Shown here one piece after another: positions 30,801-40,584 of a DNA stretch of 40,584 nt (position 1 is its first letter; each line of letters opens with the position of its first letter). The translations under genes were made by a program, and so were the position numbers. The stretch spans positions 1 to 40,584 of the forward strand of contig JAKLLA010000028.1 of NCBI GenBank assembly GCA_023150375.1, given 5' to 3'. The notes below the pieces were generated by a model. The model was not told where the DNA came from and made no database searches. It saw nothing but the letters and a program-made list of their open reading frames with translations. The stretch comes from Burkholderiaceae bacterium (lineage in GTDB: Bacteria; Pseudomonadota; Gammaproteobacteria; Burkholderiales; Burkholderiaceae_C).

Positions 30801-32475
30801 GCGGCCGGTTCAGCTCGAACAGCTGCGGGCCCAGCACCTCCTGCATGTGCCGGCCCGCCAGGCTGCTGCCGCGGCGGCCGAACCAGTCCTGGTAGGCGCG
30901 GTTGGCGAAGCGGTTGACCAGGTGACGGTCCCAGTAGCCGATCATCGAGGGCACCGCGTCGAGCAGGGTCTGCAGGTCGCGGTGCGCGGTGGCCAGCTCG
31001 CGGGTGCGCGCGGCGACCTGGCGTTCCAGCTCGGCGTTGAAGGCCTGCAGCCGGCGCTCGGCCAGCTTGTGCTCGCCGATGTCGCGGATCGTGCGGCCGA
31101 TGCCGACGATGCTGCCGTCGGGCGCGCTGATGGGCGCCAGCGTCTGCGAGACCTCGATCTCCGAGCCGTCGCGGCGCAGCAGCACCTCGTCGTAGGGCGG
31201 CACGGTTTCGCCCAGCAGGGCACGCTCCCGGCTCACCTGGTCGCCGCCGCGTCGGTCCAGGGGCAGCAGCAACGTGGTGGCGTGGCGGCCCAGCGCCTCC
31301 GCGGCGGTGAGGCCGAAGATGCGCTCGGCGGCGCGGTTCCAGCCGGTCAGGCGCCCGTCGCGCGATTCGGTGACGATGGCGTCGCTGGAGTTCTCGATCA
31401 GCGTGGCCATGCGGGCGCGGTGTGCCCGGATCAGGCGGATGCGGCCGCGGTCGACCAGGTGCGCGTACAGCAGCGCGGCCAGCAGCAGCGAGGTCAGCGC
31501 GCCGAGGCCGAACACCACTTCGGGGCGCAGCTGCTGCAGCCGGGCCACGAAGGCGGGCTCGGCGCGCAGCTCGATCTGCCACTGGCGCCCGAACACCTCG
31601 CGCTGCAGGCGGCGGGTCAGCGTCGGGTCGGTGGCGGCGGCGCGGCCGCTGTCCGCCCCGGCCGGCGGGGAAGGCGGGCCGAAGAAGCGCTGCGGCGCGC
31701 CCGGCTCGGTGATGTCGTGCAGGCGCAGCGTGTACTCGGCGTGGCGCGGCAGCGGGCCGGCCAGCACCTCGTCCATCACCAGCGGCGTGTAGGCCCAGCC
31801 GAAGGTGGCCGCCTCGCGGGCCTGCGGGCCCTCCGGCGTGCTGCCGCTGCGGTAGACCGGCAGCAGGATCAGGAAGGCATGCAGCGGTCGCCCGGTGGCC
31901 TGCACCAGGGTGATCGGCCCGGTCAGGGTGGCCGCATCGCTGCGCGCGGCCCGCTCGGCCGCGGCACGCCGCTGCGGCTCGGTGGCGATGTCCAGCCCGA
32001 CGGCCGCCAGGTTGCGCTGCACCGGCTCGATGTACTGGATGACGTAGCGCGTCGCCTGCGGCGGCCCCAGGCCGTGAATCGTGAAGTCGGGCGGGCCTTC
32101 GCTGCGGGCGGCGGCCAGGAAGGCCGACTCGTCCTGCGCCACGACCCGCCGGATGAAGCCGAAGCCGCGCGCGCCCGGAAATTCGATGTCGACATCGCGC
32201 GAGTCGGCGTAGAGACGGAACTGCCGCCGCGTGATGGCCTCGCCGCCGGCGGCCAGGACCGCGCCGCGCACGCCGCGCAGGCCGTATTCGAACAGGCGCA
32301 CCCGGCCGGTGACGTCGTCGGCGACACCCTGGGCCAGCGCGTCGAGCTCGTCGCGCAGCTGCGCGGCGTTCGACTGGGACTGCCGCAGCCCGAGCGCGCC
32401 GGACAGCAGCAGGCCCACCCCCAGCAGCAAGAGGGCGCGCAGTGCGCTGCGGCGTTGCTGCAGCGACTCAGGCAT
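27880..32475 (-). CDS. CHASE/PAS hybrid histidine kinase with a degenerate receiver
   Basis: This 1531-residue kinase has TM1 (about 10-30), a periplasmic CHASE domain (about 75-300; ARGFGFIRRV, TRYVIQYIEP) and TM2 (about 320-340). Three PAS domains follow (about 350-470, 500-615 and 625-740), then HisKA with His770 in TMSHEMRTPLNALIGLSH and HATPase (LGNAIKFTEQG, RDTGIGI, GGTGLGL). Receiver 1 (about 1017-1140) is degenerate: the acceptor site reads VLLLGWP with Gly1073 in place of Asp. Receiver 2 is intact (Asp1220 in VLMDVQMPGLDG). An Hpt-like end carries His1390 in QLHKLRGSSGMLG. It lies 41 bp downstream of the double-receiver gene on the same strand. Confidence 0.92.
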   Translation of the reverse strand: MPESLQQRRSALRALLLLGVGLLLSGALGLRQSQSNAAQLRDELDALAQGVADDVTGRVRLFEYGLRGVRGAVLAAGGEAITRRQFRLYADSRDVDIEFPGARGFGFIRRVVAQDESAFLAAARSEGPPDFTIHGLGPPQATRYVIQYIEPVQRNLAAVGLDIATEPQRRAAAERAARSDAATLTGPITLVQATGRPLHAFLILLPVYRSGSTPEGPQAREAATFGWAYTPLVMDEVLAGPLPRHAEYTLRLHDITEPGAPQRFFGPPSPPAGADSGRAAATDPTLTRRLQREVFGRQWQIELRAEPAFVARLQQLRPEVVFGLGALTSLLLAALLYAHLVDRGRIRLIRAHRARMATLIENSSDAIVTESRDGRLTGWNRAAERIFGLTAAEALGRHATTLLLPLDRRGGDQVSRERALLGETVPPYDEVLLRRDGSEIEVSQTLAPISAPDGSIVGIGRTIRDIGEHKLAERRLQAFNAELERQVAARTRELATAHRDLQTLLDAVPSMIGYWDRHLVNRFANRAYQDWFGRRGSSLAGRHMQEVLGPQLFELNRPHIEAVLRGEARTFERSIPRPGQHGWRHALAHYLPDRVDGEVQGFYVLVHDVTELTESRQRLAESEAFLERAGRLAGVGGWRLDLATDRLTWTRETFTLHGLPPGEPPSPQQALAFYAPQARATLQEAMRLAIEQGRGWDLELPLTTAQGRAIWVRTIGEPEYEELPPAPPAGLVGAIQDVTARREALAALEARRVAEAANEAKSAFLATMSHEMRTPLNALIGLSHLLEGTRLDAEQRDFLTKMQLAGRSLLGVINAVLDLAKIEAGEMALEQLPFDLHALLDELIGLLGPQARAKGLDLSLQRDPALPVWVRGDAGRLRQVLVNLLGNAIKFTEQGRVELLAAPDGADADGHARLRLAVRDTGIGIDAQDQARLFEPFVQADASTSRRFGGTGLGLSIVRHLVQMMGGEVGVHSRLGEGSEFWLSVPLQALPAHAVPAQPAGAAPAAASVTLPEAPPSLAVVIGLDDPRTGQALAETARRLGWQVEALPGGDAAVALWLTRTAAGTPLDVLLLGWPAHQGRTGPPALARLCEPEEGRRRPALVACSEDPGLAAEALGAGVVDAVLHLPADPGALFNAVSQALAAREGGAARVLQATRLEAGSGGWLDGLRVQVVDDSEINREVAERLLAREGAQVQTCASGQEALDRLRARPGLCDAVLMDVQMPGLDGLETTRRLRAELGLTRLPVIALSAGAMTDERQRALDSGMDDFIGKPLDPRTLIVCLRQRVERSRHALLPLPSGEATTETGAPSAAALAAPAGAEGGRRAAVPQPALPAIDGIDAEDLASRLGHDRALFASLLARVLREFAPLAQPPVLPAPGEARRPLLAQLHKLRGSSGMLGARALAQAAGAAEDALRDAAAPADCEARLQDLAEAFSRLRRASADFLAREGQDDDADDDTAAGRSAPDPARLAELAELLRRQDLAALDHFQALAPALRATWGAERFRRARLAVDELQFPAALAVLEEAAPPR

Positions 32476-32516
32476 CGGTGCCGGCCCCCCTCACCGTGTG
32501 ACCCTTGCCCGGCCGG

Positions 32517-34427
32517 TCAGTCGGGCAGCACCGGCGGTGCGTCCGGCAGGTGCCGGCCCCAGCGCGGCAGGCTCAGGGTGAGCCGGGCGGGCGCGTCGTC
32601 GAGCAGCAGGTCGGCCCCCAGCGCGGTGAGCAGGTGATGCGTCACCGCCAGGTCGAGCGCCTCGAGGTCGGCGCGGGCGGTGTCGTGGCTGCCATCGTGG
32701 CCGCCATCGTGGCCCTCGTCGCTGCCGTTGCCGGGGTCGGCCTGGCCGGGCAGCGGCCAGCGCAGGCGGCGCACCGCGTCGGCCTGCCAGGTCCAGGCCG
32801 GGTGCTGCAGCTGCAGGTGCAGCCGGGCGTCGTCGACGGTCAGGCCCAGGTCCAGCGCCGGCCGCTGCTCCGCGGGGGCAAGCGTGGCCAGGCGTCGCAG
32901 GGCGTGCACGAGTGCAGCCGCGTCGCTGGCCACTGCCGGCCAGGGCCCGGGCGGGAGCGGGCTGCGGGTGTCCGCCAGGCCGGCCCGACGCAGGCAGTCG
33001 GCCAGGTCCACCGCCACGCACTGCGGGGCCGGGTGTTCCGGGCCCAGGCCGAGCAGGTCTTCCAGGTTGCGCAGCAGCCGGGCCTGGGTGGCCAGGGCCT
33101 GCTGCAGCGGGGCGTCGGCCCCGGCCGCCCGGGCCTGCAGGGCCTCGGCCGCGCGGCGCAGCCGGGCGAGCAGCCGTTCCAGCGTGAGCCGCCGTGTCGG
33201 GGCGTCGTCCAGCGCCGTGGCGGCCTCCGGGCCGGGGGCCAGGGGCTGCAGGCTCAGCGTGGTGAGCTGTTCACCGTCCTCGCCGGACACCCGCAGCGTG
33301 GCCAGCACCTCGCAGCGGCTGCCGTCGCGTCGCTGCAGGGTGCACAGCCGCTCCTCGCAGGGGCCGGGCAGGGCCGCCTCGTCGGGCCGCTCGGCGTCGT
33401 CACCGGGGCGCTGCAGCCGGCGCCACAGGGCGCCCGGGCCCAGCCCCAGCACGTCGGCGGGCTCCACCCCCAGCAGCGCCTGCGCGGCCGGGTTGAGGGC
33501 GTCGAGCCGGTCGGCCGCGTCGAACAGCAGCAGGGCCTGCGGGTGCGCCTGCGCCAGCGCGCCGACGCGGCGCGCCGCCCAGCGCTGCCAGGCCGCGCCG
33601 TCGCCCTGCGCATCCGCGCCGGCCTGGGCGCTGCGCGGCGGCTGCAGCGCGCGCTGCACGCGGGCCTTCAGCACCGCCGGCCGGTAGGGCTTGCCGATGA
33701 AGTCCACCGCACCGGCGTCCAGCGCCAGGGCCTCGGTGAGCGGGTCGTCGGCCCGGGTGACGAAGATCACCGGGGTGTCGGCCAGGGTGGGGTCGAGCTT
33801 CAGGCGCCGGCAGACCTCGAAGCCGTCCAGCCCCGGCAACTGGGCGTCCAGCAGGATGACGTCGGGATGCACCTGGGCGGCCAGCTTCAGCGCCTCCTCG
33901 CCGCGGGTGGCGAAGTGGAACTGCACCGGCATGGCCTCGAGCGCGTTGCGCAGCATCTTGATGGCCACCACGTCGTCGTCGACGATCAGCACCCGCAGCG
34001 CGTCGCGCAGCGGGGTCGGCGCGGCGGTGGCGGGGGCCTCCGGGCCGGGGCGCTGGCGCAGCTGCGCGCGCACCCGCGCCAGCAGCTGGGCGGCCTGCAG
34101 CGGCTTGGGAATGAAGTCGACGGCGCCGGCTTCCAGCGCGGCCACCTGCAGGTCGTCGCGGGCATGCGCGGTGACGATCATCACCGGCACGCCGGCCAGG
34201 CGGCGGTCCTGCTGCAGCAGCCGGCACAGGTCGAGGCCGCTGCCGTCGGGCAGTTCCAGGTCGAGCAGGATCAGGTCGGGCGGCTGGGACTGCGCCAGGG
34301 CCAGGGCCTGTTCGGCCGACTTGGCAAAGCGGATCTGCGCCTCGTCGGACAACATGCACCAGAGCACCTGGATCGTGGAGATGTCGTCGTCGACCAGGAG
34401 GATGTGGGGGCGGCGACTCGTGTCCAT
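32517..34427 (-). CDS. Double-receiver signalling protein with PAS domain and kinase-like tail
   Basis: This 636-residue protein has two receiver domains at about 7-125 (Asp56 in LILLDLELPDGSG) and 143-270 (Asp194 in VILLDAQLPGLDG), both with the conserved Lys (PKPL, GKPY). A PAS-like domain follows at about 290-400 (LLLFDAADRLDALNPAAQALLG). The last 230 residues resemble a worn HisKA/HATPase, with a helical pair, a remote N-box-like segment and a final DLAVTHHLLTALGADLLLDD, but lack the His and glycine boxes. A His/Asp-rich loop (GHDGGHDGSHD) interrupts it. No DNA-binding or output enzyme domain is present. ATG 34427 has GGGAG 6 bases upstream. Probable partner of the hybrid kinase downstream. 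Confidence 0.85.
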   Translation of the reverse strand: MDTSRRPHILLVDDDISTIQVLWCMLSDEAQIRFAKSAEQALALAQSQPPDLILLDLELPDGSGLDLCRLLQQDRRLAGVPVMIVTAHARDDLQVAALEAGAVDFIPKPLQAAQLLARVRAQLRQRPGPEAPATAAPTPLRDALRVLIVDDDVVAIKMLRNALEAMPVQFHFATRGEEALKLAAQVHPDVILLDAQLPGLDGFEVCRRLKLDPTLADTPVIFVTRADDPLTEALALDAGAVDFIGKPYRPAVLKARVQRALQPPRSAQAGADAQGDGAAWQRWAARRVGALAQAHPQALLLFDAADRLDALNPAAQALLGVEPADVLGLGPGALWRRLQRPGDDAERPDEAALPGPCEERLCTLQRRDGSRCEVLATLRVSGEDGEQLTTLSLQPLAPGPEAATALDDAPTRRLTLERLLARLRRAAEALQARAAGADAPLQQALATQARLLRNLEDLLGLGPEHPAPQCVAVDLADCLRRAGLADTRSPLPPGPWPAVASDAAALVHALRRLATLAPAEQRPALDLGLTVDDARLHLQLQHPAWTWQADAVRRLRWPLPGQADPGNGSDEGHDGGHDGSHDTARADLEALDLAVTHHLLTALGADLLLDDAPARLTLSLPRWGRHLPDAPPVLPD

Positions 34428-34542
34428 GTGGGTCTCCCGCGTAACGGCGGCCGATGCTAGCAGCGAAGCCCCGCGCGGGGCAGGTTCTGCCATCCGGACA
34501 TGCCCGGGCCGGTCGCGCCGCCGCCCCGGCGCACGCGGACGC

Positions 34543-35193
34543 TCAAGGCGCGCTGCAGGCGCTCCAGGCCCGCCCGCCCATGGCCTCGCGCAGGCGCGGC
34601 AGGTTGGCCTGGGTCTCGGCGTCGGCGCGCGGCAGGCGCAGCGTGTGGGTCGTGGAGGGCGCCACCAGCCGCACCACACGGACGTAGCGCACCTGCTGGG
34701 CCGCCAGGCGCGCCTGCAGGGCGCGGGCATCGGCCTCCACCGCGTAGCGGCCGAACAGCAGGCCCTGCTCCCAGCCGGGCAGGTCGCGCACTTCCTCGAA
34801 AGCGATCTGGCGCTTGCGCAGGTCCTCCATGCGGCGGCGCAGCAGCTCCGGGCGCTGGTAGGGGCCGAGGTAGACCATCCACTGGCCGGGCTTCTCGCGC
34901 GTCAGGCGCTGCCAGCTGCCTTCGGGCAGGGCGCTGCGCAGCACCGCCTCGGCGCGGCCGAGTTCGGCCGTGGTCAGCGGACCGACCTCGACGCACACCG
35001 GCGGCGGGGTGCGCCGCGCCAGCGTGTTCGGCGGCAGGATCTGCAGCGCCTCGGGCTGCAGCTGGCGGGTCAGCCGCTCGGGCTCGCGCCCGGTCTGCGG
35101 CGGCGCGCCGGTCAGGGCGCCGATCCAGCCCTGGCTCCAGGCGAAGTAGCCCAGGTTGGCCAGCAGCAGCAGGATCACCAGGCCCCTCAGCAT
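34543..35193 (-). CDS. SPOR-domain membrane protein
   Basis: This 216-residue protein has one N-terminal membrane segment (LVILLLLANLGYFAW) and a SPOR-like region at about 65-175 (CVEVGPLTTAELGRAEAVLRS, WMVYLGPY, FGRYAVEADARALQARLAAQ). SPOR domains bind denuded septal peptidoglycan; many beta-proteobacterial versions sit, as here, right after birA. ATG 35193 overlaps the birA stop by 7 bp, so the two are translationally coupled. Confidence 0.82.
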   Translation of the reverse strand: MLRGLVILLLLANLGYFAWSQGWIGALTGAPPQTGREPERLTRQLQPEALQILPPNTLARRTPPPVCVEVGPLTTAELGRAEAVLRSALPEGSWQRLTREKPGQWMVYLGPYQRPELLRRRMEDLRKRQIAFEEVRDLPGWEQGLLFGRYAVEADARALQARLAAQQVRYVRVVRLVAPSTTHTLRLPRADAETQANLPRLREAMGGRAWSACSAP

Positions 35194-36014
35194 GGGCGCA
35201 CGCTCACTTCTCCGCTGGCCACGGCGTGCAGGCGACCGGCGGCATCGCGCAGGTGCAGGGCGCCATCCGGGGCCAGGCCGACGGCCTCGCCCTCCAGCTC
35301 GCCGGCGCGCACCCGGCGCCCGGCCAGCACGTCGCGGCGGGCGTAGGCGGCCCGCCGCGGCGCCAGGCCGTCGCGTTCGAAGTCGCGCAGGGCGCGCAGC
35401 AGGGCCGGGGCCAGGCGCTGCAGCACGGTCGGCGGGTCGGCCGGCGCCAGCTCGGCCAGGCAGGCGTAGCCGCTGCCGAAGGCGGCCGCGTCGGCGTCGA
35501 CCGGCTGCAGGTTCAGGCCCACGCCGATCACCGTCCAGCGCGCCGCATCGGCCCGTCCCGGCAGGGCCAGGACCTCGATCAGGATGCCGGCCAGCTTGCG
35601 GTCGCCGTCGCGCAGCCAGAGGTCGTTGGGCCACTTCACGCCGATGCGGCCGGCTCGCGCGGCGTCGGGCGGCAGCGGTTCGAGCGCCTCGGCCAGCGCC
35701 AGCCCCACCGCCAGCGACAGGCCGGACCAGTCTGCCGGGGCCAGCGCCAGCCCGAGCGAGAAGGTCAGCCCCTGGCCGGGCTGCGACCACCAGGGCCGGC
35801 CGAGCCGGCCGCGCCCGGCCGTCTGGCGCTCGGCCACGCGCAGCACCGGTGCCGGGGCGGCGCCGGCACCGCGGGCACGGGCCGTCAGGTCGCTGTTGGT
35901 CGAGCCGGTCTCGGCGCAGACCTCCACGACCAGGCCCGGCGCGAGCGGCTGCAGCGCGGCCTGCAGGGCATCGGCCTGCCAGTCGAAGGCCAGGGGCGGG
36001 GCGGCGGCGGTCAT
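35187..36014 (-). CDS. birA: Biotin--[acetyl-CoA-carboxylase] ligase
   Basis: This 275-residue enzyme makes biotinyl-5'-AMP and transfers biotin to carboxylase carrier protein. It has the ligase motifs ETGSTNSDL, the biotin-AMP loop AGRGRLGRPWWSQPGQGLTFS, VKWPNDLWLRDGDRKLAGILIE and VGLNLQP. The final beta domain contains AYARRDVLAGRRVRAGELEGEAVGL. There is no N-terminal HTH, so it is a monofunctional class I ligase rather than a repressor. ATG 36014 lies 19 bp after the SET gene. Confidence 0.93.
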   Translation of the reverse strand: MTAAAPPLAFDWQADALQAALQPLAPGLVVEVCAETGSTNSDLTARARGAGAAPAPVLRVAERQTAGRGRLGRPWWSQPGQGLTFSLGLALAPADWSGLSLAVGLALAEALEPLPPDAARAGRIGVKWPNDLWLRDGDRKLAGILIEVLALPGRADAARWTVIGVGLNLQPVDADAAAFGSGYACLAELAPADPPTVLQRLAPALLRALRDFERDGLAPRRAAYARRDVLAGRRVRAGELEGEAVGLAPDGALHLRDAAGRLHAVASGEVSVRPC

Positions 36015-36033
36015 GGGGGGCTCGGCTCGGGTT

Positions 36034-36528
36034 TCAGCGTTTGGGGCCGAGCATGGTGCCCCGGCAGCGCGGGCTGCCGCACCAGCAGGCGTACTCGCGC
36101 TTGACCTTGGGCGTGTGGCGGCCTTCCAGGACCAGGCGGTAGTCGAAGAACAGCTCCTCGCCGGCGGCGATGTCGCGCAGCGCCTTGACGAAGATGCGCC
36201 CGTCGACCTCCTCGGTCTCGCAGTTGGGCTCGCAGGCATGGTTGATCCAGCGCGAGGCGTTGCCGCCCACGCCGCCGTCGACCACCCGGCTGTCGTCGAG
36301 GTGGAAGTAGAAGGTGTGGTTCGGCTGGGCCGGGTCGTGCGGGTGGCGGCGCAGGGCTTCCTCCCAGGAGATCACCTCGCCCTTGTACTCGATCAGCACC
36401 TCGCCGGCCGCCAGGGGCTGCAGCGCGAACACCCCCTTGCCGTGCACGCCGGAGCGGCGCACCTGGATGCGGCGGCCGCGGGGCGCGGCGGCGCCGGCAG
36501 GAGGGCGCGAAGGGCGGCTCGGCGGCAT
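36034..36528 (-). CDS. SET-domain protein lysine methyltransferase
   Basis: This 164-residue protein is almost entirely a SET domain: IQVRRSGVHGKGVFALQPLAAGEVLIEYKGEVI, the cofactor motif NHACEPNCE and FFDYR. A post-SET cysteine cluster CWCGSPRCRGTM ends the domain. Bacterial members with this short layout, including post-SET, are common in Burkholderiales; the substrate is unknown. The start at 36528 is the first ATG that leaves a normal-length SET protein; the longer frame (36771) runs into the topB 5' region and has no conserved sequence. First gene of the SET-birA-SPOR run. Confidence 0.9.
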   Translation of the reverse strand: MPPSRPSRPPAGAAAPRGRRIQVRRSGVHGKGVFALQPLAAGEVLIEYKGEVISWEEALRRHPHDPAQPNHTFYFHLDDSRVVDGGVGGNASRWINHACEPNCETEEVDGRIFVKALRDIAAGEELFFDYRLVLEGRHTPKVKREYACWCGSPRCRGTMLGPKR

Positions 36529-36556
36529 GGTGGGGCGGGATTTGGTTAGATTGGGG

Positions 36557-36606
36557 GTGTGTGCAGGCGCGTGCGCGTATGTGTGAGCGCGCGCCGGCGC
36601 ACGCGC
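36557..36606. repeat. Alternating purine-pyrimidine tract between SET gene and topB
   Basis: About 50 bp of near-continuous GT/GC dinucleotide alternation (for example GTGTGTGCAGGCGCGTGCGC) lies in the 163-bp divergent gap. Such sequence readily adopts Z-DNA under negative supercoiling. Confidence 0.6.
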
Positions 36607-36613
36607 GGGGCGG

Positions 36614-36619
36614 ATTGTA
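36614..36619 (-). promoter_or_regulatory. -10-like element for the SET-birA-SPOR run
   Basis: TACAAT on the minus strand lies just upstream of the alternating tract and about 86 bp before the SET gene's ATG. No strong -35 is seen. Confidence 0.35.
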
Positions 36620-36691
36620 GAGAGGGCATCGGCGGGGGTCGGGCCCGGTCCGTTGCCAGGTTCCAACTTCCGGGTTCCGAGTCTCCCATCC

Positions 36692-39295
<2,604 letters not shown>

Positions 39296-39309
39296 TCCGG
39301 GGCCGGCGG

Positions 39310-39333
39310 CGGCCGGGCGGCCCTGCCCGGCCG
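39310..39333 (+). terminator. GC-rich hairpin after topB
   Basis: CGGCCGGGC/GCCCGGCCG form a perfect 9-bp stem with a 6-base loop, starting 15 bp past the topB stop. No T-run follows. It lies in the 98-bp gap before the AEC transporter gene. Confidence 0.45.
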
Positions 39334-39393
39334 CTGCGGCCCATGCGTCGTCCACACAGGGCGCACCCTGCGCCCAGCGGCTAAGGTCGGGCC

Positions 39394-40398
39394 ATGACCT
39401 GGGATCTGTTCTTTCGCCTCGTGGCCCTGTTCGGCGTGATCGCGCTGGGCTGGATCGGGGCACGCCGCCGCCTGCTGGCGGGGCCGGACGGGCTGCGCGC
39501 ACTGGGCAACGCGGCCTTCCTGCTCTTCGTGCCGGCGCTGCTGTTTCGCACCATGGCGCGGGTGGATCTCGCCGCGCTGCCCTGGCGGCTGCTGGCGGCC
39601 TTTTTCCTGCCGGCCATCGGCTGGCTGCTGCTGGTCTGGGCCTGGGAGCGCCGCCGCCTGACCCGTGGCGGCACGCAGCCCCTCACCCCGGCACTGGCGC
39701 CGCAGCCCACCACGCGGGCCATCTCGGTGACCTTCGGCAACGGCGTGCAGATGGGCCTGCCCTTCTCGGCCGCGCTGTTCGGCGAGGCCGGGCTGCGGCT
39801 GCAGGTGGCCATCGTCAGCGTGCACGCGCTGATCCTGCTGAGCGTGCTCACCGTGCTGGCCGAGATCGACATCGCCCGCGCCAGCGCCCACCACAGCGGC
39901 CGGGGCCACTCGCTGCTGGCCACGCTGGCGAACACGGTGCGCCAGACGGTGATCCACCCCGTCGTGCTGCCGGTGCTGCTCGGGCTGGCGTGGAACCTCG
40001 CCGGCCTGCCGCTGCCGGCCCAGGCCGACGAGACGCTGCAGATGCTCGGCCAGGCGGTGGTGCCGCTGTGCCTGGTGCTGATCGGCGCCTCGCTGGCGCA
40101 GCACGGGCTGGGGCCGCGCTGGCAGGTCGCCCTGGGGCTGGCGCTGCTCAAGCTCCTGGCACTGCCGGCGCTGGTGCTGGTGGTCGCGCACTGGGGCGCC
40201 GGACTGGACGGCCTGCCGCTGGCGGTGGTGGTGATTGCCGCGGCGATGCCCACCGGCAGCAACGCCCTGCTGTTCGCGCAGCGCTATCGCACGCTGGAGG
40301 TGGAGGCCACCGCGGTGATCGTGCTGTCCACGCTGGCCTTCGCGGCGGTGCTGCCGCTCTGGCTCAGCCTGCTGCGCGCGCTCGGGGTGGCGTTCTAG
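39394..40398 (+). CDS. AEC-family transporter (auxin efflux carrier type)
   Basis: This 334-residue inner-membrane protein has about ten hydrophobic segments in the AEC arrangement, including LFRLVALFGVIALGWIGARR, NAAFLLFVPALLFRTMARVD, TFGNGVQMGLPFSAALFGEAGL, VVPLCLVLIGASLAQHG and AAAMPTGSNALLFAQRY. Bacterial members move organic acids or other small anions; the substrate cannot be inferred. It is transcribed in the same direction as topB, with a hairpin between them. Confidence 0.9.
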   Translation: MTWDLFFRLVALFGVIALGWIGARRRLLAGPDGLRALGNAAFLLFVPALLFRTMARVDLAALPWRLLAAFFLPAIGWLLLVWAWERRRLTRGGTQPLTPALAPQPTTRAISVTFGNGVQMGLPFSAALFGEAGLRLQVAIVSVHALILLSVLTVLAEIDIARASAHHSGRGHSLLATLANTVRQTVIHPVVLPVLLGLAWNLAGLPLPAQADETLQMLGQAVVPLCLVLIGASLAQHGLGPRWQVALGLALLKLLALPALVLVVAHWGAGLDGLPLAVVVIAAAMPTGSNALLFAQRYRTLEVEATAVIVLSTLAFAAVLPLWLSLLRALGVAF

Positions 40399-40514
40399 GT
40401 GGCCGGCGGCCCGCCGCGCGCGGCCGGTTCATTCACAGGTTCTCAGAGGGTGTATCCCAAATCAATATCTCGTGTGCACGCCGATGCAGAATCGGCCGAC
40501 TCGCGAGGGATCGA
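40399..40514. other. Boundary sequence at the right edge
   Basis: After the AEC stop comes a short GC-rich run (to about 40430), then distinctly more A/T-rich sequence with GGTTCTCAGAGGGTGTATCC and AAATCAATATCTCG. The change in composition and the ORF that follows suggest a mobile-element end, but the other end is outside the window. Confidence 0.35.
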
Positions 40515-40584
40515 ATGGGAAGTGCGCAAGCAAAGATCAAGGGGCGCCCGGGGCGCAAGCCCGTGTTGACGGCTGATCACGGCG
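40515..40584 (+). CDS. Start of an ORF cut by the window edge, possible transposase
   Basis: ATG at 40515, preceded by GAGGGA, opens a frame reading MGSAQAKIKGRPGRKPVL and running to the last base. The basic GRPGRKP segment followed by an LT-type start of a helix recalls the N-terminal HTH region of IS630-like transposases. With 23 residues this is only a guess. Confidence 0.3.
   Translation, partial: MGSAQAKIKGRPGRKPVLTADHG

Noticed and set aside
30505-32637. Plus-strand open frame opposite the CHASE/PAS hybrid kinase
   Set aside because: Low-complexity antisense product, no start signal, and the opposite strand encodes a complete kinase.
35187-36014. BirA as a biotin-operon repressor
   Set aside because: The N-terminal HTH of bifunctional BirA is absent; the protein starts directly with the ligase domain.

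Overview
This window is GC-rich DNA (roughly 65-70% by eye) from a betaproteobacterium, most likely Burkholderiales near Leptothrix/Ideonella/Rubrivivax. The clues are an S-adenosylhomocysteine (SAH) riboswitch-led ahcY-tlyA-metF run, a birA-SPOR pair beside topB, an AEC transporter, and very many multidomain signalling proteins. The genus is inferred; nothing in the window fixes it. No rRNA, tRNA or CRISPR array was seen.

Region 1 (1-6.8 kb) looks accessory and is visibly less GC-rich than the rest. An IS30-type element keeps both terminal inverted repeats but has lost the middle of its transposase. It ends 11 bp beyond the stop of an unusual lipoprotein with four Ig-like domains, a PKD-like domain and a C-terminal c-type cytochrome. 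Upstream of that gene lies a 1165-residue BTAD/AfsR-like ATPase-TPR regulator. Both genes are preceded by the same 11-bp-spaced direct repeat, the layout used by SARP/BTAD activators, so the pair looks like an autoregulated regulator-target module.

Region 2 (6.8-10.2 kb) is core metabolism: ahcY, tlyA and metF behind a SAH riboswitch.

Region 3 (10.2-34.5 kb) is mostly signalling on the minus strand. It holds a CheB-CheR-PAS fusion, a three-PAS histidine kinase and a FixJ-type regulator in an overlapping operon, then PPK2. Two tandem copies of a porin plus small PstS-like protein pair follow. Beyond them are a hybrid kinase overlapping an HD-GYP regulator, a plus-strand ProQ/FinO-domain protein, a 1531-residue CHASE/PAS hybrid kinase and a double-receiver protein with a kinase-like tail. 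Within the two porin pairs, the small genes and the porin 3' ends are almost identical while the porin bodies have diverged, suggesting gene conversion or modular exchange.

Region 4 (34.5-40.4 kb) is housekeeping: SPOR protein, BirA and a SET-domain methyltransferase on the minus strand, then divergent topB and an AEC transporter. The last 185 bp enter a different sequence and the start of an ORF cut by the window edge, possibly another mobile element.

The best candidates for undescribed biology are the BTAD regulator/Ig-cytochrome module with its shared operator, and the duplicated porin-PstS-like cassette between a hybrid kinase/HD-GYP pair and PPK2.
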